A stretch of DNA of 64,000 nucleotides, from NCBI RefSeq assembly GCF_927904885.1, contig NZ_CAKMNW010000052.1, positions 54,374 to 118,373 of the forward strand. The letters are read 5' to 3'. Below, piece by piece: positions 27,934-38,535 of the stretch. Source of the stretch: Candidatus Nitrotoga sp. M5 (lineage in GTDB: Bacteria > Pseudomonadota > Gammaproteobacteria > Burkholderiales > Gallionellaceae). Every line of letters starts with the position of its first letter. Position 1 is the first letter of the stretch. The notes beneath the pieces are model-generated. The model was not told the DNA's origin. It saw only the letters and a program-made list of their open reading frames with translations, and ran no database searches. Both the position numbers and the translations under genes were made by a program.

Positions 27934-28398
27934 TTGAACCCGCAACATCGGCGATTTTTGATACTTAGTAGCCTTGTTGTGCCGGTTGCGATGTTTGTCG
28001 TTTTTGCTGTCATGGTGTCTCTTGGTCCCGATGAATGGGTGGCGGTTGAAGCAAAAGTGCTAGGAACGAGCATCATCTCTCAGCAATACGGTGGGCCACC
28101 CGAGTGGGCGTTAATAGCCAACTTCAGTTATCGCGCTGCCAATAATGACTATGCTGAAAACAGTCATGAAATATTCTCGAGCCCCGACTGGGAAGAGGTG
28201 AAAGCCCAGCAAAAAAAGTGGCCACCAGGCCGAACAATGACCGTGTACCACCATCCGGACAATCCGGGGTTGACTTCGCCGGTCTTGGATGGCGGCCGAG
28301 AAACAAGGGCAGTGTTGGCTGCCATGATGACGCCAGTCGTTATCTTCCTCTTCGTATTACTAACCTATTTGGTTAGGAAGCGCCTGCAGCTGAAGTAG
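27934..28398 (+). CDS. DUF3592-like two-helix membrane protein
   Basis: A 154-residue protein with one helix at each end (residues about 9-28 and 128-148) and a soluble middle that fits the DUF3592 pattern: WVAVEAKVLGTSI, then ALIANFSYRAANNDYAENS and PGRTMTVYHHPDNPGLTSPV. The start is TTG 27934, chosen because GGAGG (27921-27925) sits eight bases upstream and no better codon is in frame. Function is unknown. Such proteins are frequent in accessory DNA. Confidence 0.65.
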   Translation: MNPQHRRFLILSSLVVPVAMFVVFAVMVSLGPDEWVAVEAKVLGTSIISQQYGGPPEWALIANFSYRAANNDYAENSHEIFSSPDWEEVKAQQKKWPPGRTMTVYHHPDNPGLTSPVLDGGRETRAVLAAMMTPVVIFLFVLLTYLVRKRLQLK

Positions 28399-28488
28399 CA
28401 TAACGGAGCCTGGCCTGATAGCTTTTGGTGGAATTCGGTAAGCTGGTCACGTCCAATATATTTTTTGCGAGATGAATGGATCATTTTT

Positions 28489-30159
28489 ATGAAAATCGTT
28501 AAAGCACTGTTGCTCACTTTATTTGTACTGCTGGCCGCCTGTGGCTCCAACGATTCTAGTGACGTTGGCATGGGCCCACTCACTCCAATCATCAAGTCCG
28601 ACACAGGGAAAATCTGGTCAATACGCAATGATGGCGACTCGGTAGCGATGGAAAATAAAAATGATAATGGATCCGTTCAATATTTCTATGTGAATCCTAA
28701 CTCTGGAGAAGAAGGTCAAAGAGAAATTTCAGTAGAGCTGAATTTCAAGCAATCGCAGCCGGAATCACTTGCAGGGCTACTATACGGCTTTCAATCCAAT
28801 CCGAAATCCTATTTCTTATTTGCTGCCGGCAACGACGAAAATATCGGCCTGTACCACGTAGGTGAAAATGGTTTTGGAGAAATTATGATATTTAGCGTAG
28901 ACAATTATGATCCTGAAAAAGTGCGGCTCGCTATCCAGGAGCGAGGTAATACTATCGCCCTGTTTGTTAACGGCACGGAAAAATCGACCTTTTCGAATGA
29001 CCGTACAGGCCGTGGTGCCGCCGGTATAGTAGCCGTGGGGAAGGGAACATTTCAATTTAGTCGCTTTAACATTAAGGTATCCGGTAAGGTAGCAGAGAGA
29101 GTCAGAGGTAACGAAGGAGACGACAACAGGGCGATATCTGCAACTGCTAAGAGCCAAAAAAACGTCATCTTCCAAGAGCTACGTGATGAAAAAAATGGCA
29201 TGGTAAAAAGTCGTCACCCCTTTCCAGAAGGCTGGCGATTTGCTGCGAAAAACAACAACAATTTATTTATTGAAGGCCCAAACAATATTGAAGTGTATGC
29301 CGGCTTCGCAGGTCAGTACGTCTTTTCTGATGATCCCTTTGCAGTTAAATCTGCTCGTATGGCAGGTGGCAAGGTCGCTCGACCGGTACCGCTTAAACAG
29401 TTTGCCGAGCAGCAACACAGTAAACACTTGTCACAGCAAGGGTTTTCCCTGGTAACCACTTACCCGATGCCACAGGTGAACAACTACTACGAATTAGTAT
29501 CTGCAGGAATGCCGCAAGGTTTGAGCCGACGTAACTTCTACAGTCTTGGCGCTGAGTGGAAGCGCCAAGACGGCACTCGCGTATTTTCAATTTTGGTTCA
29601 GCACGTATTGCACAAAGATGCTTATACGGTGTGGGGGGTTCAATACGCCGATATGTATTCATCGAGTGCACAGTTCGAACAGGCGAAGGCAGACTATAGA
29701 TACGCCGTAGAGAATTCAGAACTCAACCCGCAGTATCAAATATTCAAAAACAATGAACTATTAGATTTTTTGAGAAGGGATGGGGAAAAATGGCAAACGC
29801 TTACTGCGCAAAGCCAGGCCGCACATCTGGGCAGAATGAACGCTATTCTTGCCCGAAGTGAATCAAGCTCGAGCATTGCAAAAATCAACAGTGACATTCT
29901 GGATATCAGCCACGCAGGCTATCTAAAGAGAAGCAATATGATTAGTGCTGGCCAAGCCAAGTCAGTCGACATGCTTGGCGGAACCAGTATCATTGCCAAT
30001 CCCAACACGGGTGAACACTATCGCGTAGAGGCTGGAGCAAGTCACTACTGGGTCAATAATCAAGGAAAGTTCTTCAACACCGAAAACGCACTTGTCGATC
30101 CGAGAACCGATATCAACATTAGTGACCAACAGTGGGAAAAATATGAGCTGGTGAGATAA
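28489..30159 (+). CDS. Lipoprotein of unknown function
   Basis: A 556-residue protein when started at the ATG at 28489 (MKIVKALLL); the frame opens eight codons earlier without signal-peptide logic. The signal ends in a lipobox LLAAC, so it should be lipidated. Residues about 35-200 look like a LamG/DUF1080-type jelly-roll (YFLFAAGNDENIGLYHVG, IALFVNGTEKSTF, GIVAVGKGTFQFSRFN). The second half is alpha/beta of no known family, with a charged C-terminus. It could be a surface-exposed carbohydrate-binding or adhesion lipoprotein; that is inference. Confidence 0.7.
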   Translation: MKIVKALLLTLFVLLAACGSNDSSDVGMGPLTPIIKSDTGKIWSIRNDGDSVAMENKNDNGSVQYFYVNPNSGEEGQREISVELNFKQSQPESLAGLLYGFQSNPKSYFLFAAGNDENIGLYHVGENGFGEIMIFSVDNYDPEKVRLAIQERGNTIALFVNGTEKSTFSNDRTGRGAAGIVAVGKGTFQFSRFNIKVSGKVAERVRGNEGDDNRAISATAKSQKNVIFQELRDEKNGMVKSRHPFPEGWRFAAKNNNNLFIEGPNNIEVYAGFAGQYVFSDDPFAVKSARMAGGKVARPVPLKQFAEQQHSKHLSQQGFSLVTTYPMPQVNNYYELVSAGMPQGLSRRNFYSLGAEWKRQDGTRVFSILVQHVLHKDAYTVWGVQYADMYSSSAQFEQAKADYRYAVENSELNPQYQIFKNNELLDFLRRDGEKWQTLTAQSQAAHLGRMNAILARSESSSSIAKINSDILDISHAGYLKRSNMISAGQAKSVDMLGGTSIIANPNTGEHYRVEAGASHYWVNNQGKFFNTENALVDPRTDINISDQQWEKYELVR

Positions 30160-30373
30160 GTGTAGGCGTCTAGCGCGAATCATATTAGTGGTGAGTTCAT
30201 TGCCAGCCTGACTCTTGGAGAGTGTCGATCCGAACATCCATTTGTTCCATTTGATCGTAAGTATTTGAAATGATTCCTGCAGTTCGACTTGCCTGCTAAG
30301 ATTCATCAAAGTGCTTCTGATCGAAAGGGCGAAATCCGAAGTATACGATTTTCCATAATTATTCCGATTGAGA

Positions 30374-30431
30374 TTCTAACGACCCGTATCAGCGTCGCGG
30401 CTCTGCCGCGTCCGGCTGCATGCGTTAGTTA
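30374..30431 (-). other. attC-like integron recombination site
   Basis: A near-palindromic 50-60 base element directly against the stop codon of the GFA-family gene: CTAACG at 30376-30381 and CGTTAG at 30423-30428 form the outer arms; inner arms ATCAGC/GCTG-CAT and a GTCGCGGC-TCT-GCCGCGTC hairpin fill the middle. This is the spacing and order of attC sites (compare the aadA1 site: CTAAC, hairpin, GTTAG). The R box does not match the GTTRRRY consensus perfectly, and no integrase or second attC was found. Confidence 0.55.
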
Positions 30432-30859
30432 TGTGATTAATGACTTGCCATATTTTTCTATCATTTCGGCTGCAGTCTTATCATGCGTACTATTTGAAAA
30501 GCTGTAGTAAGAGGGTTTTTTATCAATATACGATTGGCGTTCAAGTACAAACTGATTCTGATCTTCAAAAAGACCGGCAGGAATAAAGTAATGCATGTTC
30601 TCTTTCAATCGATAAAACAGCTGGCTGCCGCAAAGTTTACAAAAGCCGCGCTCCGCCCAATCCGAAGAGCTATATATTGAAATATTCTCTCCCCCAAGAA
30701 AAGATACATCGCTACCACAATGGGCACCAATAAGTGGTCCGCTTCCCCATTTTCTGCACATCTCGCAATGACATGCACCGATACTTTATTAGCGCTGCTG
30801 GCTGTAAACCTAATAGCACCGCAGAGGCATGAGCCGTTTCCCTCAAATACTTCGTTCAT
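30429..30859 (-). pseudogene. GFA-family (glutathione-dependent formaldehyde-activating-like) gene, frameshifted
   Basis: The upstream frame begins MNEVFEGNGSCLCGAIRFTA, the first zinc-Cys pair of the GFA fold; the downstream frame has MCRKWGSGPL, then WAERGFCKLCGSQLFYRLKE and SYIDKKPSYYSFSN. The two join if one A is restored in the T-run at 30785-30787 (minus-strand AATAAAGT to AATAAAAGT), giving IGACHCEMCRKWG. So this is one gene of about 143 residues split by a one-base deletion. GFA proteins bind zinc with Cys residues; substrates vary and are mostly unknown. It is a frequent integron-cassette gene, in line with the adjacent attC-like site. Confidence 0.8.
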
Positions 30860-31108
30860 TTTTTTCTTAAGTACAGAAATTTAGATTAAACACGTAACTA
30901 TTTAATATCAGGCAAATAAGCCCGATATTTCCAGTGTATTCACCGTAAAAACAGGAAAATATATTTCGATATTAATATCAATGCACTTTATCTGGATACC
31001 TACAGCTTTATCTATAATCGCATTCATTTGTGCCTTAATATTAAAATATGTCCAAAATAGCTTTCCCGCAGTAGATCATTCTATTCTCCGGACGGCCTCC
31101 TAGAGGTG

Positions 31109-34100
31109 TCATGAGGTTATTGTACTGTCTTCGCTAAGGCGTAGTGCTTCCTCAATGTCAACTGCGACTACATGCGATACGCCGCGTTCCTGCATTGTTA
31201 CACCTACCAGTTGCTGTGCCAGCTCCATGGTGATCTTATTGTGGCTGATAAAGATAAACTGGGTATGCTGTGCCATTCTTTTAATCAGCTTACACAATCG
31301 TTCGGTGTTGGTGTCATCCAGCGGTGCATCGACCTCGTCCAACAGGCAGAAAGGCGCCGGATTAAGCTGGAACATTGAAAACACTAGCGCAATCGCAGTT
31401 AACGCTTTCTCACCGCCTGATAACAAGTGAATTGAAGCATTTTTTTTGCCCGGTGGTTGTGCCATCACTTGCACGCCGCTATCCAGTATTTCATCGCCAG
31501 TTAGTACCAGGCGCGCCTCGCCACCACCAAACAGCACTGGGAACATTTCTGCCAGATGGCGGTTTACTTCATTGTAGGTGGTCATCAATAAGTCACGTGA
31601 TTCCTTGTCAATGCGGCGTATTGCCCCTTTTAGCGTGTCCATTGCTTCGGTCAAATCTTTTGCTTGAGTATCCAGATAAGTTTTGCGTTCCTGCGCCGCA
31701 TTTAATTCTTCGAGTGCAGCCAGATTCACCGCACCCAGCCCAGTTATGTCGTTATTAAGGCGATTCAAATCATTTTGTAGCGCATTCGGTTTGATATTGC
31801 CGCTTTCCAGCAGGGAGAATAGTGTTGTTTCCTCTACATCTTGCAACTGCTCTGCCCATTGTTCACATTGCAGACGAGCCTCCTGTTCCTTGAGCGACAG
31901 GTCGCTGAGTTTCTCACGTAGTGGGTGTAATTTTTGTTCGCAAGATAGGCGTTCTTGTTCCAGTCTGTTCAGATTGTTGGTGGTTTGTTCCAGCAAGTTA
32001 CGAGTCTCGGCCAGTGCCTGTTCACGCGTTTGACGTTGTTTCAGTGCTTCCTGTAATTGTTGCTTGCTAGTACCGTCTTCGATATTGTCTAACTCGGCAT
32101 GGGTTTGTATCAAAGTTTGCTCTAACTGCGCCAGCGTCAGCTCGATCTGTTTTAAACTGTGTTTTAGATCAGCGATTTTTTCTGCGCAAGTCTGGACAAA
32201 AAAGCGAGCTTCTTGCAATTCATGCTGCGTTTTTTGTGAACGTTCGCGCTGTTGACGTAGTGTGGATTCCTGAGCGGCAGTCTGCAGCTTCACTTGCTCA
32301 ACCTCTACCTGCTGTGTCGCAATGCTTTCGTGCAGAATGTCCATGCGCTCTGCGATTTCTTGCTGTTGGCATTGCTCACCAGCAGACTGTTCGGCCAGCT
32401 CCTGCAATTCGCGCTCAATCTGCATGGCACGCTCATGGCTGTGTTCGTTGGCCTGGGTTAATTTTAGAATTTGTAGTTGTATTCCATGTTGACGTTGTTG
32501 CAATTCGCTGTCTGTTTTGCGCAAAAGCGCAATGCGGCTTTCGATAGTGGTATAGGTTTCTTCTGCTAGCGCTGTCTGGCGTTTGCCATGATCTAATGAT
32601 ATTTCCTGTTGCTGCGTTACCTCCAGCAAATGCTCGATTTCACGTTGCCGCGCAAGCACGCCATGCACTTGGTTGTCCGGAGCATGGAACAGCACGCTAT
32701 GCGCACCAATCAGGTGTCCCTGCGGTGTCACTAACCAAGCTTCGGCATGCAATCGTTCACGCATGCTCAATCCCTGTGCCAGCGATTCCGTGACATACAC
32801 ATTTGACAGCCAGTCCGTCACCACCGGTGTAGTCTGTGGATCCTGGTAACTTACGAATTGCCCCAGCGGCGTCAGTCCAATATCTTGCTGTGCTTTGAAT
32901 TTATGTGCTCCGTCCGCTGCGAACACTGCCAATCTGGCAGGTGGAGGATCGCTCCAATTCGAAGCGTCATCCAGATGGGGCAGGGCTAGCGCGTTGAGAC
33001 GTTCGCGCAAAACAGCTTCCAGCGCGACTTCCCAGCCTGCCTCAATGTCGATGGATTGCCAAAGATGCGGCAGAAGGTCTAATTGGTATTTGATTAACCA
33101 CTGTTTCAAATTTTTGTCGTTATCGACCTGTTTCTGGAGTTGTTGCAATGCGGATAGTTTCGCCTCCACCTGTGACAGCTGTCGTTCTAGTTCCTGCATT
33201 GCGATGCGCTGGTTGCGCCGTGCTACATCAGCCTCCGATAATTGCGTCTGAAACTGTGTCAACTGCTGCTGTTGCGCTTCGCGTTCCGTCTCCATCTCGG
33301 CCAGTAGATAGTGTGACTGTGTTAGCGTTTCACTATCCACGTGCGGGAGATTGCTCTGTTCTAGCAGCAAACGCGAGCGGCGTGCTTCTAGTTGTTGCAC
33401 ATTGCGTTGAATATGTTTGTATTCAGTATCGGCCAGTTGCAGTTGTTGCTGCGAAATCAGTTGCTCGCGTTGTAACGCGTTAAGGCGCTCCAGTCCGACG
33501 CGCGCTGCTTCTTCCGCTTGTGGCAGATGCAGCGCTGCGGCGTTCGCGCGGCTTTCCCAATCCGCAACTTGAATATCTGCTTCTTGTTGTTGTTGTTGCC
33601 AATGAGCCAACAATGATTCCACGCCTTGCAACTGAATGCGCTGCTGCTTTACCTGCAGCTCGCTATTAGCTGTTTGCTGGACCAGGCGCGCGCGCTGATC
33701 ATTGAAGTGGGCAATCTGCTGCTCTAACCGTGCAATCTCAGCGTTAGAAGCATACAACTCGCCCTGCTTGGCATGCAGCGCATCAGCCTGCGCGTAATGC
33801 TCATTGCGCGTGTATTCCAGTTGGCATTCCATTTCACGCAGACGCGTGGTCTCAGCTTCCAGCTCATTTTTTGTTTTCTCGATACCTTGGGCAAAGCGCC
33901 CTCGACGTGTTTCGGCTTCTTGTTTATTCACCAGCCACAGCAATTGTTGCGTAGTGTCACGCTTCGATTCCAATTCGCGGTAACGCTTGGCTATCGCTGC
34001 TTGTGTAGTTAGATGGGTAAGTTGTTTGGTCAGTTCTTGGAGAATATCATCAACGCGTAACAGGTTGTTTTGCGTATCGGCAATTCGTAGTTCAGTTTCA

Positions 34101-34639
34101 CGGCGGCGGTTGCGGTATTTAGATACCCCCGCAGCCTCCTCCAGAAATATACGCAGCTCTTCCGGTTTCGCTTCAATGATGCGCGAAATCATGCCCTGTT
34201 CGATAATGGCGTAAGCTCGTGCGCCTAGTCCAGTGCCCAGAAAAATGTCGGTTATATCTTTGCGCCGCACATGCTGATTGTTGATGTGGTAACTTGAATC
34301 ACCGTCGCGCAGTAGCACGCGCTTGATAGAGATTTCGGCGTAGCTTGACCATTGACCGACGGCCTTGCCCGAACTGTTATCGAAGATGAGCTCGACGCTA
34401 GCGCGCGAGACCGGTTTGCGCTTGCCGGAGCCATTGAAAATAACATCTTGCATAGATTCGCCGCGTAGCGCAGAAGCGCGAGATTCGCCTAATACCCAGC
34501 GTAGCGCGTCAATGATGTTCGATTTTCCGCAGCCATTCGGGCCGACAATGCCGACGACTTGACCGGGTAGCGAAATATGGGTGGGATCAACGAAGGATTT
34601 AAATCCAGCAATCTTGACGTGAGAAAGACGCAATTTCAA
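31109..34639 (-). CDS. smc: Chromosome segregation protein SMC
   Basis: A 1176-residue SMC ATPase that organises and segregates the chromosome with ScpA/ScpB. The N-terminal half-ATPase has Walker [21 protein letters not shown]. Two long heptad coiled-coil arms (for instance [18 protein letters not shown] and many Gln/Glu/Leu-rich blocks) flank a hinge near residues 520-650 ([19 protein letters not shown]). The C-terminal half-ATPase carries the signature [17 protein letters not shown] and Walker [18 protein letters not shown]. It is divergent from queF; the promoters share a 54-base gap. Confidence 0.97.
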   Translation of the reverse strand: MKLRLSHVKIAGFKSFVDPTHISLPGQVVGIVGPNGCGKSNIIDALRWVLGESRASALRGESMQDVIFNGSGKRKPVSRASVELIFDNSSGKAVGQWSSYAEISIKRVLLRDGDSSYHINNQHVRRKDITDIFLGTGLGARAYAIIEQGMISRIIEAKPEELRIFLEEAAGVSKYRNRRRETELRIADTQNNLLRVDDILQELTKQLTHLTTQAAIAKRYRELESKRDTTQQLLWLVNKQEAETRRGRFAQGIEKTKNELEAETTRLREMECQLEYTRNEHYAQADALHAKQGELYASNAEIARLEQQIAHFNDQRARLVQQTANSELQVKQQRIQLQGVESLLAHWQQQQQEADIQVADWESRANAAALHLPQAEEAARVGLERLNALQREQLISQQQLQLADTEYKHIQRNVQQLEARRSRLLLEQSNLPHVDSETLTQSHYLLAEMETEREAQQQQLTQFQTQLSEADVARRNQRIAMQELERQLSQVEAKLSALQQLQKQVDNDKNLKQWLIKYQLDLLPHLWQSIDIEAGWEVALEAVLRERLNALALPHLDDASNWSDPPPARLAVFAADGAHKFKAQQDIGLTPLGQFVSYQDPQTTPVVTDWLSNVYVTESLAQGLSMRERLHAEAWLVTPQGHLIGAHSVLFHAPDNQVHGVLARQREIEHLLEVTQQQEISLDHGKRQTALAEETYTTIESRIALLRKTDSELQQRQHGIQLQILKLTQANEHSHERAMQIERELQELAEQSAGEQCQQQEIAERMDILHESIATQQVEVEQVKLQTAAQESTLRQQRERSQKTQHELQEARFFVQTCAEKIADLKHSLKQIELTLAQLEQTLIQTHAELDNIEDGTSKQQLQEALKQRQTREQALAETRNLLEQTTNNLNRLEQERLSCEQKLHPLREKLSDLSLKEQEARLQCEQWAEQLQDVEETTLFSLLESGNIKPNALQNDLNRLNNDITGLGAVNLAALEELNAAQERKTYLDTQAKDLTEAMDTLKGAIRRIDKESRDLLMTTYNEVNRHLAEMFPVLFGGGEARLVLTGDEILDSGVQVMAQPPGKKNASIHLLSGGEKALTAIALVFSMFQLNPAPFCLLDEVDAPLDDTNTERLCKLIKRMAQHTQFIFISHNKITMELAQQLVGVTMQERGVSHVVAVDIEEALRLSEDSTITS

Positions 34640-34693
34640 TCAGTTGGACATTATAATGCGTTGCATTCTAACCGACACACAAGGCATATCAAA

Positions 34694-35128
34694 ATGAGCA
34701 CTCCGCCCAGCAAATCCGTAGCCAGCAAGCTTCTGGAAACCTTCGTCAATCCCAAGCCTGAGCGTGATTATCACATCCACATGGAAATCCCCGAGTTTAC
34801 CTGTCTGTGTCCCAAAACCGGTCAGCCCGATTTTGCTACGTTGATCCTTGATTACATCGCGGATACGACCTGCGTCGAACTGAAAAGTCTCAAACTCTAT
34901 ATTTGGTCATTCCGCAATGAAGGACATTTCCATGAAGACGTTACCAATCGCATTCTGGATGATTTGGTCGTCGCCATCCAGCCGCGTTTCATGCGCCTTA
35001 CCGCCAAATTTTACGTTCGGGGTGGCATATTCACTAACATTGTGGCGGAACACCGGAAGCTGGACTGGCAAGCACAGCCGCTAGTGGATCTTATGCGATT
35101 CGAGACGCAGTCGAATACGCGAGGCTAA
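34694..35128 (+). CDS. queF: NADPH-dependent 7-cyano-7-deazaguanine reductase QueF (short type)
   Basis: Reduces preQ0 to preQ1 in queuosine biosynthesis. The start is the ATG at 34694 (144 residues); the longer frame begins inside the smc 5' end. The YkvM/short-form signature is complete: [12 protein letters not shown] with nucleophile Cys39 and Asp46, then [22 protein letters not shown] (the QueF motif) and [12 protein letters not shown]. The nearest candidate ribosome site is weak. No other queuosine genes lie in the window. Confidence 0.95.
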   Translation: MSTPPSKSVASKLLETFVNPKPERDYHIHMEIPEFTCLCPKTGQPDFATLILDYIADTTCVELKSLKLYIWSFRNEGHFHEDVTNRILDDLVVAIQPRFMRLTAKFYVRGGIFTNIVAEHRKLDWQAQPLVDLMRFETQSNTRG

Positions 35129-35298
35129 AAGCCTGTCAGATATTTGTTAAGTAAGATTCATTTATAACGATAGTGATGGGGATGTGTTTATAATATAGAT
35201 CTTTATATCAATAAGTTGATTTATTTTATTAATTCATTTTATAGGAATATCGAGGAATGGATGCCACAGCATTAATGAATCTAATATAGGAGTATAAG

Positions 35299-36126
35299 AT
35301 GGCTGCTCAACCTGAAATTACCAACATGGCTTTGTTTTGCGATTTCGAGAACATTGCGTTAGGTGTACGTGACGCCAAGTATGCGCAGTTCGACATTAAG
35401 AAGGTACTAGAACGCTTACTGCTCAAGGGCAGCATGGTCGTCAAAAAAGCTTATTGTGACTGGGATCGTTACAAAGAATTCAAGGCGACGATGCATGAAG
35501 CCGCTTTTGAACTGATTGAGATTCCGCATGTGCGCCAATCAGGAAAAAATTCTGCCGATATCCGCATGGTCGTAGATGCACTGGATCTTTGCTATACCAA
35601 AGCCCATGTTGATACTTTCGTCATTATTAGCGGTGACTCGGACTTTTCTCCATTGGTTTCAAAGCTACGAGAGAACAATAAATATGTGATCGGAATTGGG
35701 ATTAAGGACTCAACTTCTGATTTACTCAGCGCTAATTGCGATGAATTTATATTTTATGATGATCTGGTGCATGAGCAGGAAGTACAGAAAAAACGCGCTG
35801 AAAAGAAATCCCCGGCTAAAGCGCCTGCCGGGCGCTCGACGAAAAAATCAATAGTGAAGACCGAAGATGACATGCGGCAGAAAGCACTTGATTTTATCGT
35901 TGAAACCATTGAAGCATTAATTGCCGAACGGGGAGAGGAAAAAATATGGTACTCCATGGTCAAGCCAACCATGCAGCGGCGTAAGCCTGGCTTTGCTGAA
36001 TCGGCTTACGGCTATCGCTCGTTCAAAGAATTGGTGGAAGATGCGCAGAAGCAAAATTTGCTCATGATGGTGCGTGACGAGAAAACAGGTCAATATTCTA
36101 TACGTTTACCCACAACGGAGGAGTAA
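35299..36126 (+). CDS. NYN-domain nuclease with C-terminal OST-HTH/LOTUS domain
   Basis: A 275-residue LabA/DUF88-like protein. The PIN-like NYN domain (residues about 8-160) shows ALFCDFENIALGV, KKAYCDWDRYKEF, SADIRMVVDALDL and TFVIISGDSDFSPLVSKLRE, the acidic residues of which form the metal-dependent RNase site. A Lys-rich linker (about 160-190) leads to an OST-HTH/LOTUS domain (KIWYSMVKPTMQRRKPGFAE, then GYRSFKELVEDAQK), a likely RNA-binding module. It probably degrades or handles RNA; the substrate is unknown. A strong terminator follows. Confidence 0.88.
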   Translation: MAAQPEITNMALFCDFENIALGVRDAKYAQFDIKKVLERLLLKGSMVVKKAYCDWDRYKEFKATMHEAAFELIEIPHVRQSGKNSADIRMVVDALDLCYTKAHVDTFVIISGDSDFSPLVSKLRENNKYVIGIGIKDSTSDLLSANCDEFIFYDDLVHEQEVQKKRAEKKSPAKAPAGRSTKKSIVKTEDDMRQKALDFIVETIEALIAERGEEKIWYSMVKPTMQRRKPGFAESAYGYRSFKELVEDAQKQNLLMMVRDEKTGQYSIRLPTTEE

Positions 36127-36230
36127 CACAGCTACAAGTTATTCGCATACAGCGCGGCTAAATTCGAGTGGTAAATTCAATTTACGGATATTTGCCATTT
36201 CATTCGAGAATATCTTGTCATTGGCTCAAT

Positions 36231-36270
36231 AAATAAAGCACCCCGCAGCTTGCTGCGGGGTGCTTTATTT
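36231..36270. terminator. Strong bidirectional Rho-independent terminator
   Basis: An 18-bp perfect stem: AAATAAAGCACCCCGCAG (36231-36248) with CTGCGGGGTGCTTTATTT (36253-36270), loop CTTG, and flanking A/T tracts. It serves the NYN gene (plus strand) and can also serve ppx (minus strand). Confidence 0.92.
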
Positions 36271-36428
36271 TGTCGCCTATGCTTTTATCTTTTTAAAAAT
36301 ATTAAGTTATATATTTTTGAGCTGACCTTCATGCTGGTTGGCCGTGGTGCGACAAATCGCCGCGCGACAATTTGCCACATTTTCAAGATGGTTCTTCTTC
36401 CATGAAATGAGCCTTCTGAGTTTCATAG

Positions 36429-37361
36429 CTAATCAGGTATCTGATGATTCAAACGACCCAAAAGGTCATATAACACCCCTTCTTTCAGGGCGGCTCTCGT
36501 TATGCTCATATGCTGAATATTCAGTTCAGTGAAAACTGCCGACATAATTGCGAATCCGCCAGGCAGAATAGGAATACGATCCGGTTTCAGCCCAAGAGTA
36601 TACAGCCGCTTGCATTCTCCAGCTTTTAGTAACATGGAACGCAGTTTTGCCAGCCCCTCTGCTGTTATACCTTCACTTCTCCAATCATTTTGCTGTAACA
36701 AATCTGCTAATGCACGTGCTGTGCCAGATGATCCGATTGCTTCTTGCCAATTTCCACTGGAAAACTCAAAACGGATTTTTTGTAGCTCCATACGCGCAGC
36801 GAATTCCGCCTGTTGCATGGCATATTCAGTAATTTTACCGTCGCCAAAAAAACGCTTGCTATAGCTGACGCATCCCATATGCAAGCTTTCCATTTGAAAC
36901 GGCTCCAATCCCTCGCCAATCACGCATTCGGTAGAACCACCGCCGATATCAACCACCAACCTATTGTCTTGCGATAATGGCATGCAATGTGCCACGCCCA
37001 GATAAATTAAACGCGCTTCCTCTCGACCAGCGATTACTTCTATCGGAAAACCCAAGGCATCTTCTGCTTTCTTAAGAAAAACGGAAGTATTTTTTGCCAG
37101 CCTGAAAGTATTTGTGCCAACTACCCTGACAGCATGGTTTGGCAGGCCACGTAGATACTCGCCAAAACGCTTGAGGCATGTAAGGGCACGTAATTGGGAC
37201 TCGTCGTCTAGAAAATTGTCTGGTGTTAATCCTGCAGCCAGACGAGCTGTTTCTTTCATGGAATCGAGTGGATATATCTGATTTTCCACCACTCGTGCGA
37301 CTTGCAGTCGGAAGCTATTGGAACCTAAATCCACTGCGGCGATGGTATCGTGTACTGGCAC
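36429..37361 (-). CDS. ppx: Exopolyphosphatase/Ppx-GppA family, short form
   Basis: An ASKHA-fold phosphatase that removes terminal phosphate from polyphosphate or pppGpp. The 310 residues correspond to the N-terminal two domains only: AAVDLGSNSFRLQVARV, VRVVGTNTFRLAKN, IEVIAGREEARLIYLGV, VVDIGGGSTECVIGEG and the C-terminal IPILPGGFAIMSAVFTEL. The C-terminal HD-like domain of long Ppx proteins is absent, as in many short bacterial homologues. Monocistronic. Confidence 0.93.
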   Translation of the reverse strand: MPVHDTIAAVDLGSNSFRLQVARVVENQIYPLDSMKETARLAAGLTPDNFLDDESQLRALTCLKRFGEYLRGLPNHAVRVVGTNTFRLAKNTSVFLKKAEDALGFPIEVIAGREEARLIYLGVAHCMPLSQDNRLVVDIGGGSTECVIGEGLEPFQMESLHMGCVSYSKRFFGDGKITEYAMQQAEFAARMELQKIRFEFSSGNWQEAIGSSGTARALADLLQQNDWRSEGITAEGLAKLRSMLLKAGECKRLYTLGLKPDRIPILPGGFAIMSAVFTELNIQHMSITRAALKEGVLYDLLGRLNHQIPD

Positions 37362-37684
37362 AGTAATTACCTATCAATTCGAGGTTAGTAACTTACTCGG
37401 TGGGGAATATATGGTTGACATATTTCAGCGCGAAGGATTGCATTTATTTTACCATCGCCTACACTTTTTCCGCTATTTCGAGCCTCTTCCAGTATGTAAT
37501 ATGGTTAGTAATTGATCTACGACCGCAATGCGTTTGAAAGAAACTCGATGCGGCAAGACGTGAGGTAAAGTGGAATACCGCGACTGCGCAAACCGAAGTA
37601 AGTCATTCGTATGTACCGCTAAGGCAGGGCGGTGGTGGAGGTCGTGACGAAAAGGGACTGAAATCGACCTCCATTTGGCGCAGT

Positions 37685-38452
37685 TTATCCGGCATAGCCC
37701 ATGTGCGCCGAGATACGGCGCGCGGTCTCCTGTACCAGTCCCACCCAGTCGAGTTGACGCCTTTCCATCGGCGCGGATACCGACAAACCGGCAACCGCAG
37801 CACCACTTGCATCGCGCACCAATACGCCGATACAGCCCACGCCGAGCTCGGCTTCCTCATCATCCAGTGCGTAGCCACGAATCAGACTGGCTTGAATATC
37901 TGCGAGCAGCTGCTTGCGATTACTGCGTGTATTCACAGTATAGGCAGGCAAGCGCGTGCGACGCACATAATCGCTGATCACGCTCTCTCCCGCCTCACCC
38001 AATATCAGCTTGCCAACTGCGGTGACATGCAGCGGAGCGCGGCTGCCGACCACCTGCTCTACACGCATCATGCGTTGAGGACTTACGCGTTCGACGTAAA
38101 CCACCTCATCCCCCTGGCGCACGGTGAGATTCACAGTCTCACCGATTTGATCGCGCAACCACTCCATTTCCGACCGCGCAATGGAGCGCAGATCCTGACC
38201 AATATGCGCTTGAGCGGCCAGTCGCAGGAGATGCGGCCCGAGCAAGTAAGCCCCAGCCTCATCGCGTCTAACCAGACCATGGAGAATCATCGAATTCAGT
38301 ATTCGGAATGCGGTGGACGGATGCAGTGCGGTTTCCGCTGCAAGGATTTTCAGCGATGCACTGCCTTCTGCGGCAAGCGCATCGAGCAAAGTAACCATGC
38401 GGTCGATGACCTGGATGGGTGAGGAAACAGGTTGAGATTTTAGATTTTTCAT
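37685..38452 (-). CDS. IclR-family transcriptional regulator
   Basis: 255 residues: an N-terminal winged helix (SASLKILAAETALHPSTAFR, then LNSMILHGLVRRDE) and an IclR effector domain (AVGKLILGEAGESVI, VNTRSNRKQLLADIQASLIRGYALDDEE, LGVGCIGVLV). It diverges from the phosphoketolase-like gene with 71-83 bases between, where nested palindromes at 38454-38487 make a likely operator. IclR regulators commonly sense a catabolic intermediate, which here would be a sugar-acid or sugar-phosphate; that is inference. Confidence 0.93.
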   Translation of the reverse strand: MKNLKSQPVSSPIQVIDRMVTLLDALAAEGSASLKILAAETALHPSTAFRILNSMILHGLVRRDEAGAYLLGPHLLRLAAQAHIGQDLRSIARSEMEWLRDQIGETVNLTVRQGDEVVYVERVSPQRMMRVEQVVGSRAPLHVTAVGKLILGEAGESVISDYVRRTRLPAYTVNTRSNRKQLLADIQASLIRGYALDDEEAELGVGCIGVLVRDASGAAVAGLSVSAPMERRQLDWVGLVQETARRISAHMGYAG

Positions 38453-38453
38453 A

Positions 38454-38487
38454 TTTCACATTATGAAACATAAATTGTATTGTGAAA
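38454..38487. promoter_or_regulatory. Probable IclR operator (nested palindromes)
   Basis: TTTCACA (38454-38460) and TGTGAAA (38481-38487) form an outer inverted repeat around the inner palindrome TTATG-AAA-CATAA (38461-38473). It sits in the divergent region right at the iclR start codon, so the regulator probably represses itself and controls the downstream genes. Confidence 0.55.
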
Positions 38488-38535
38488 AGATATTTTTGCC
38501 GTAATATAGCAATATCTTAACTTTTGAAGACTGTC

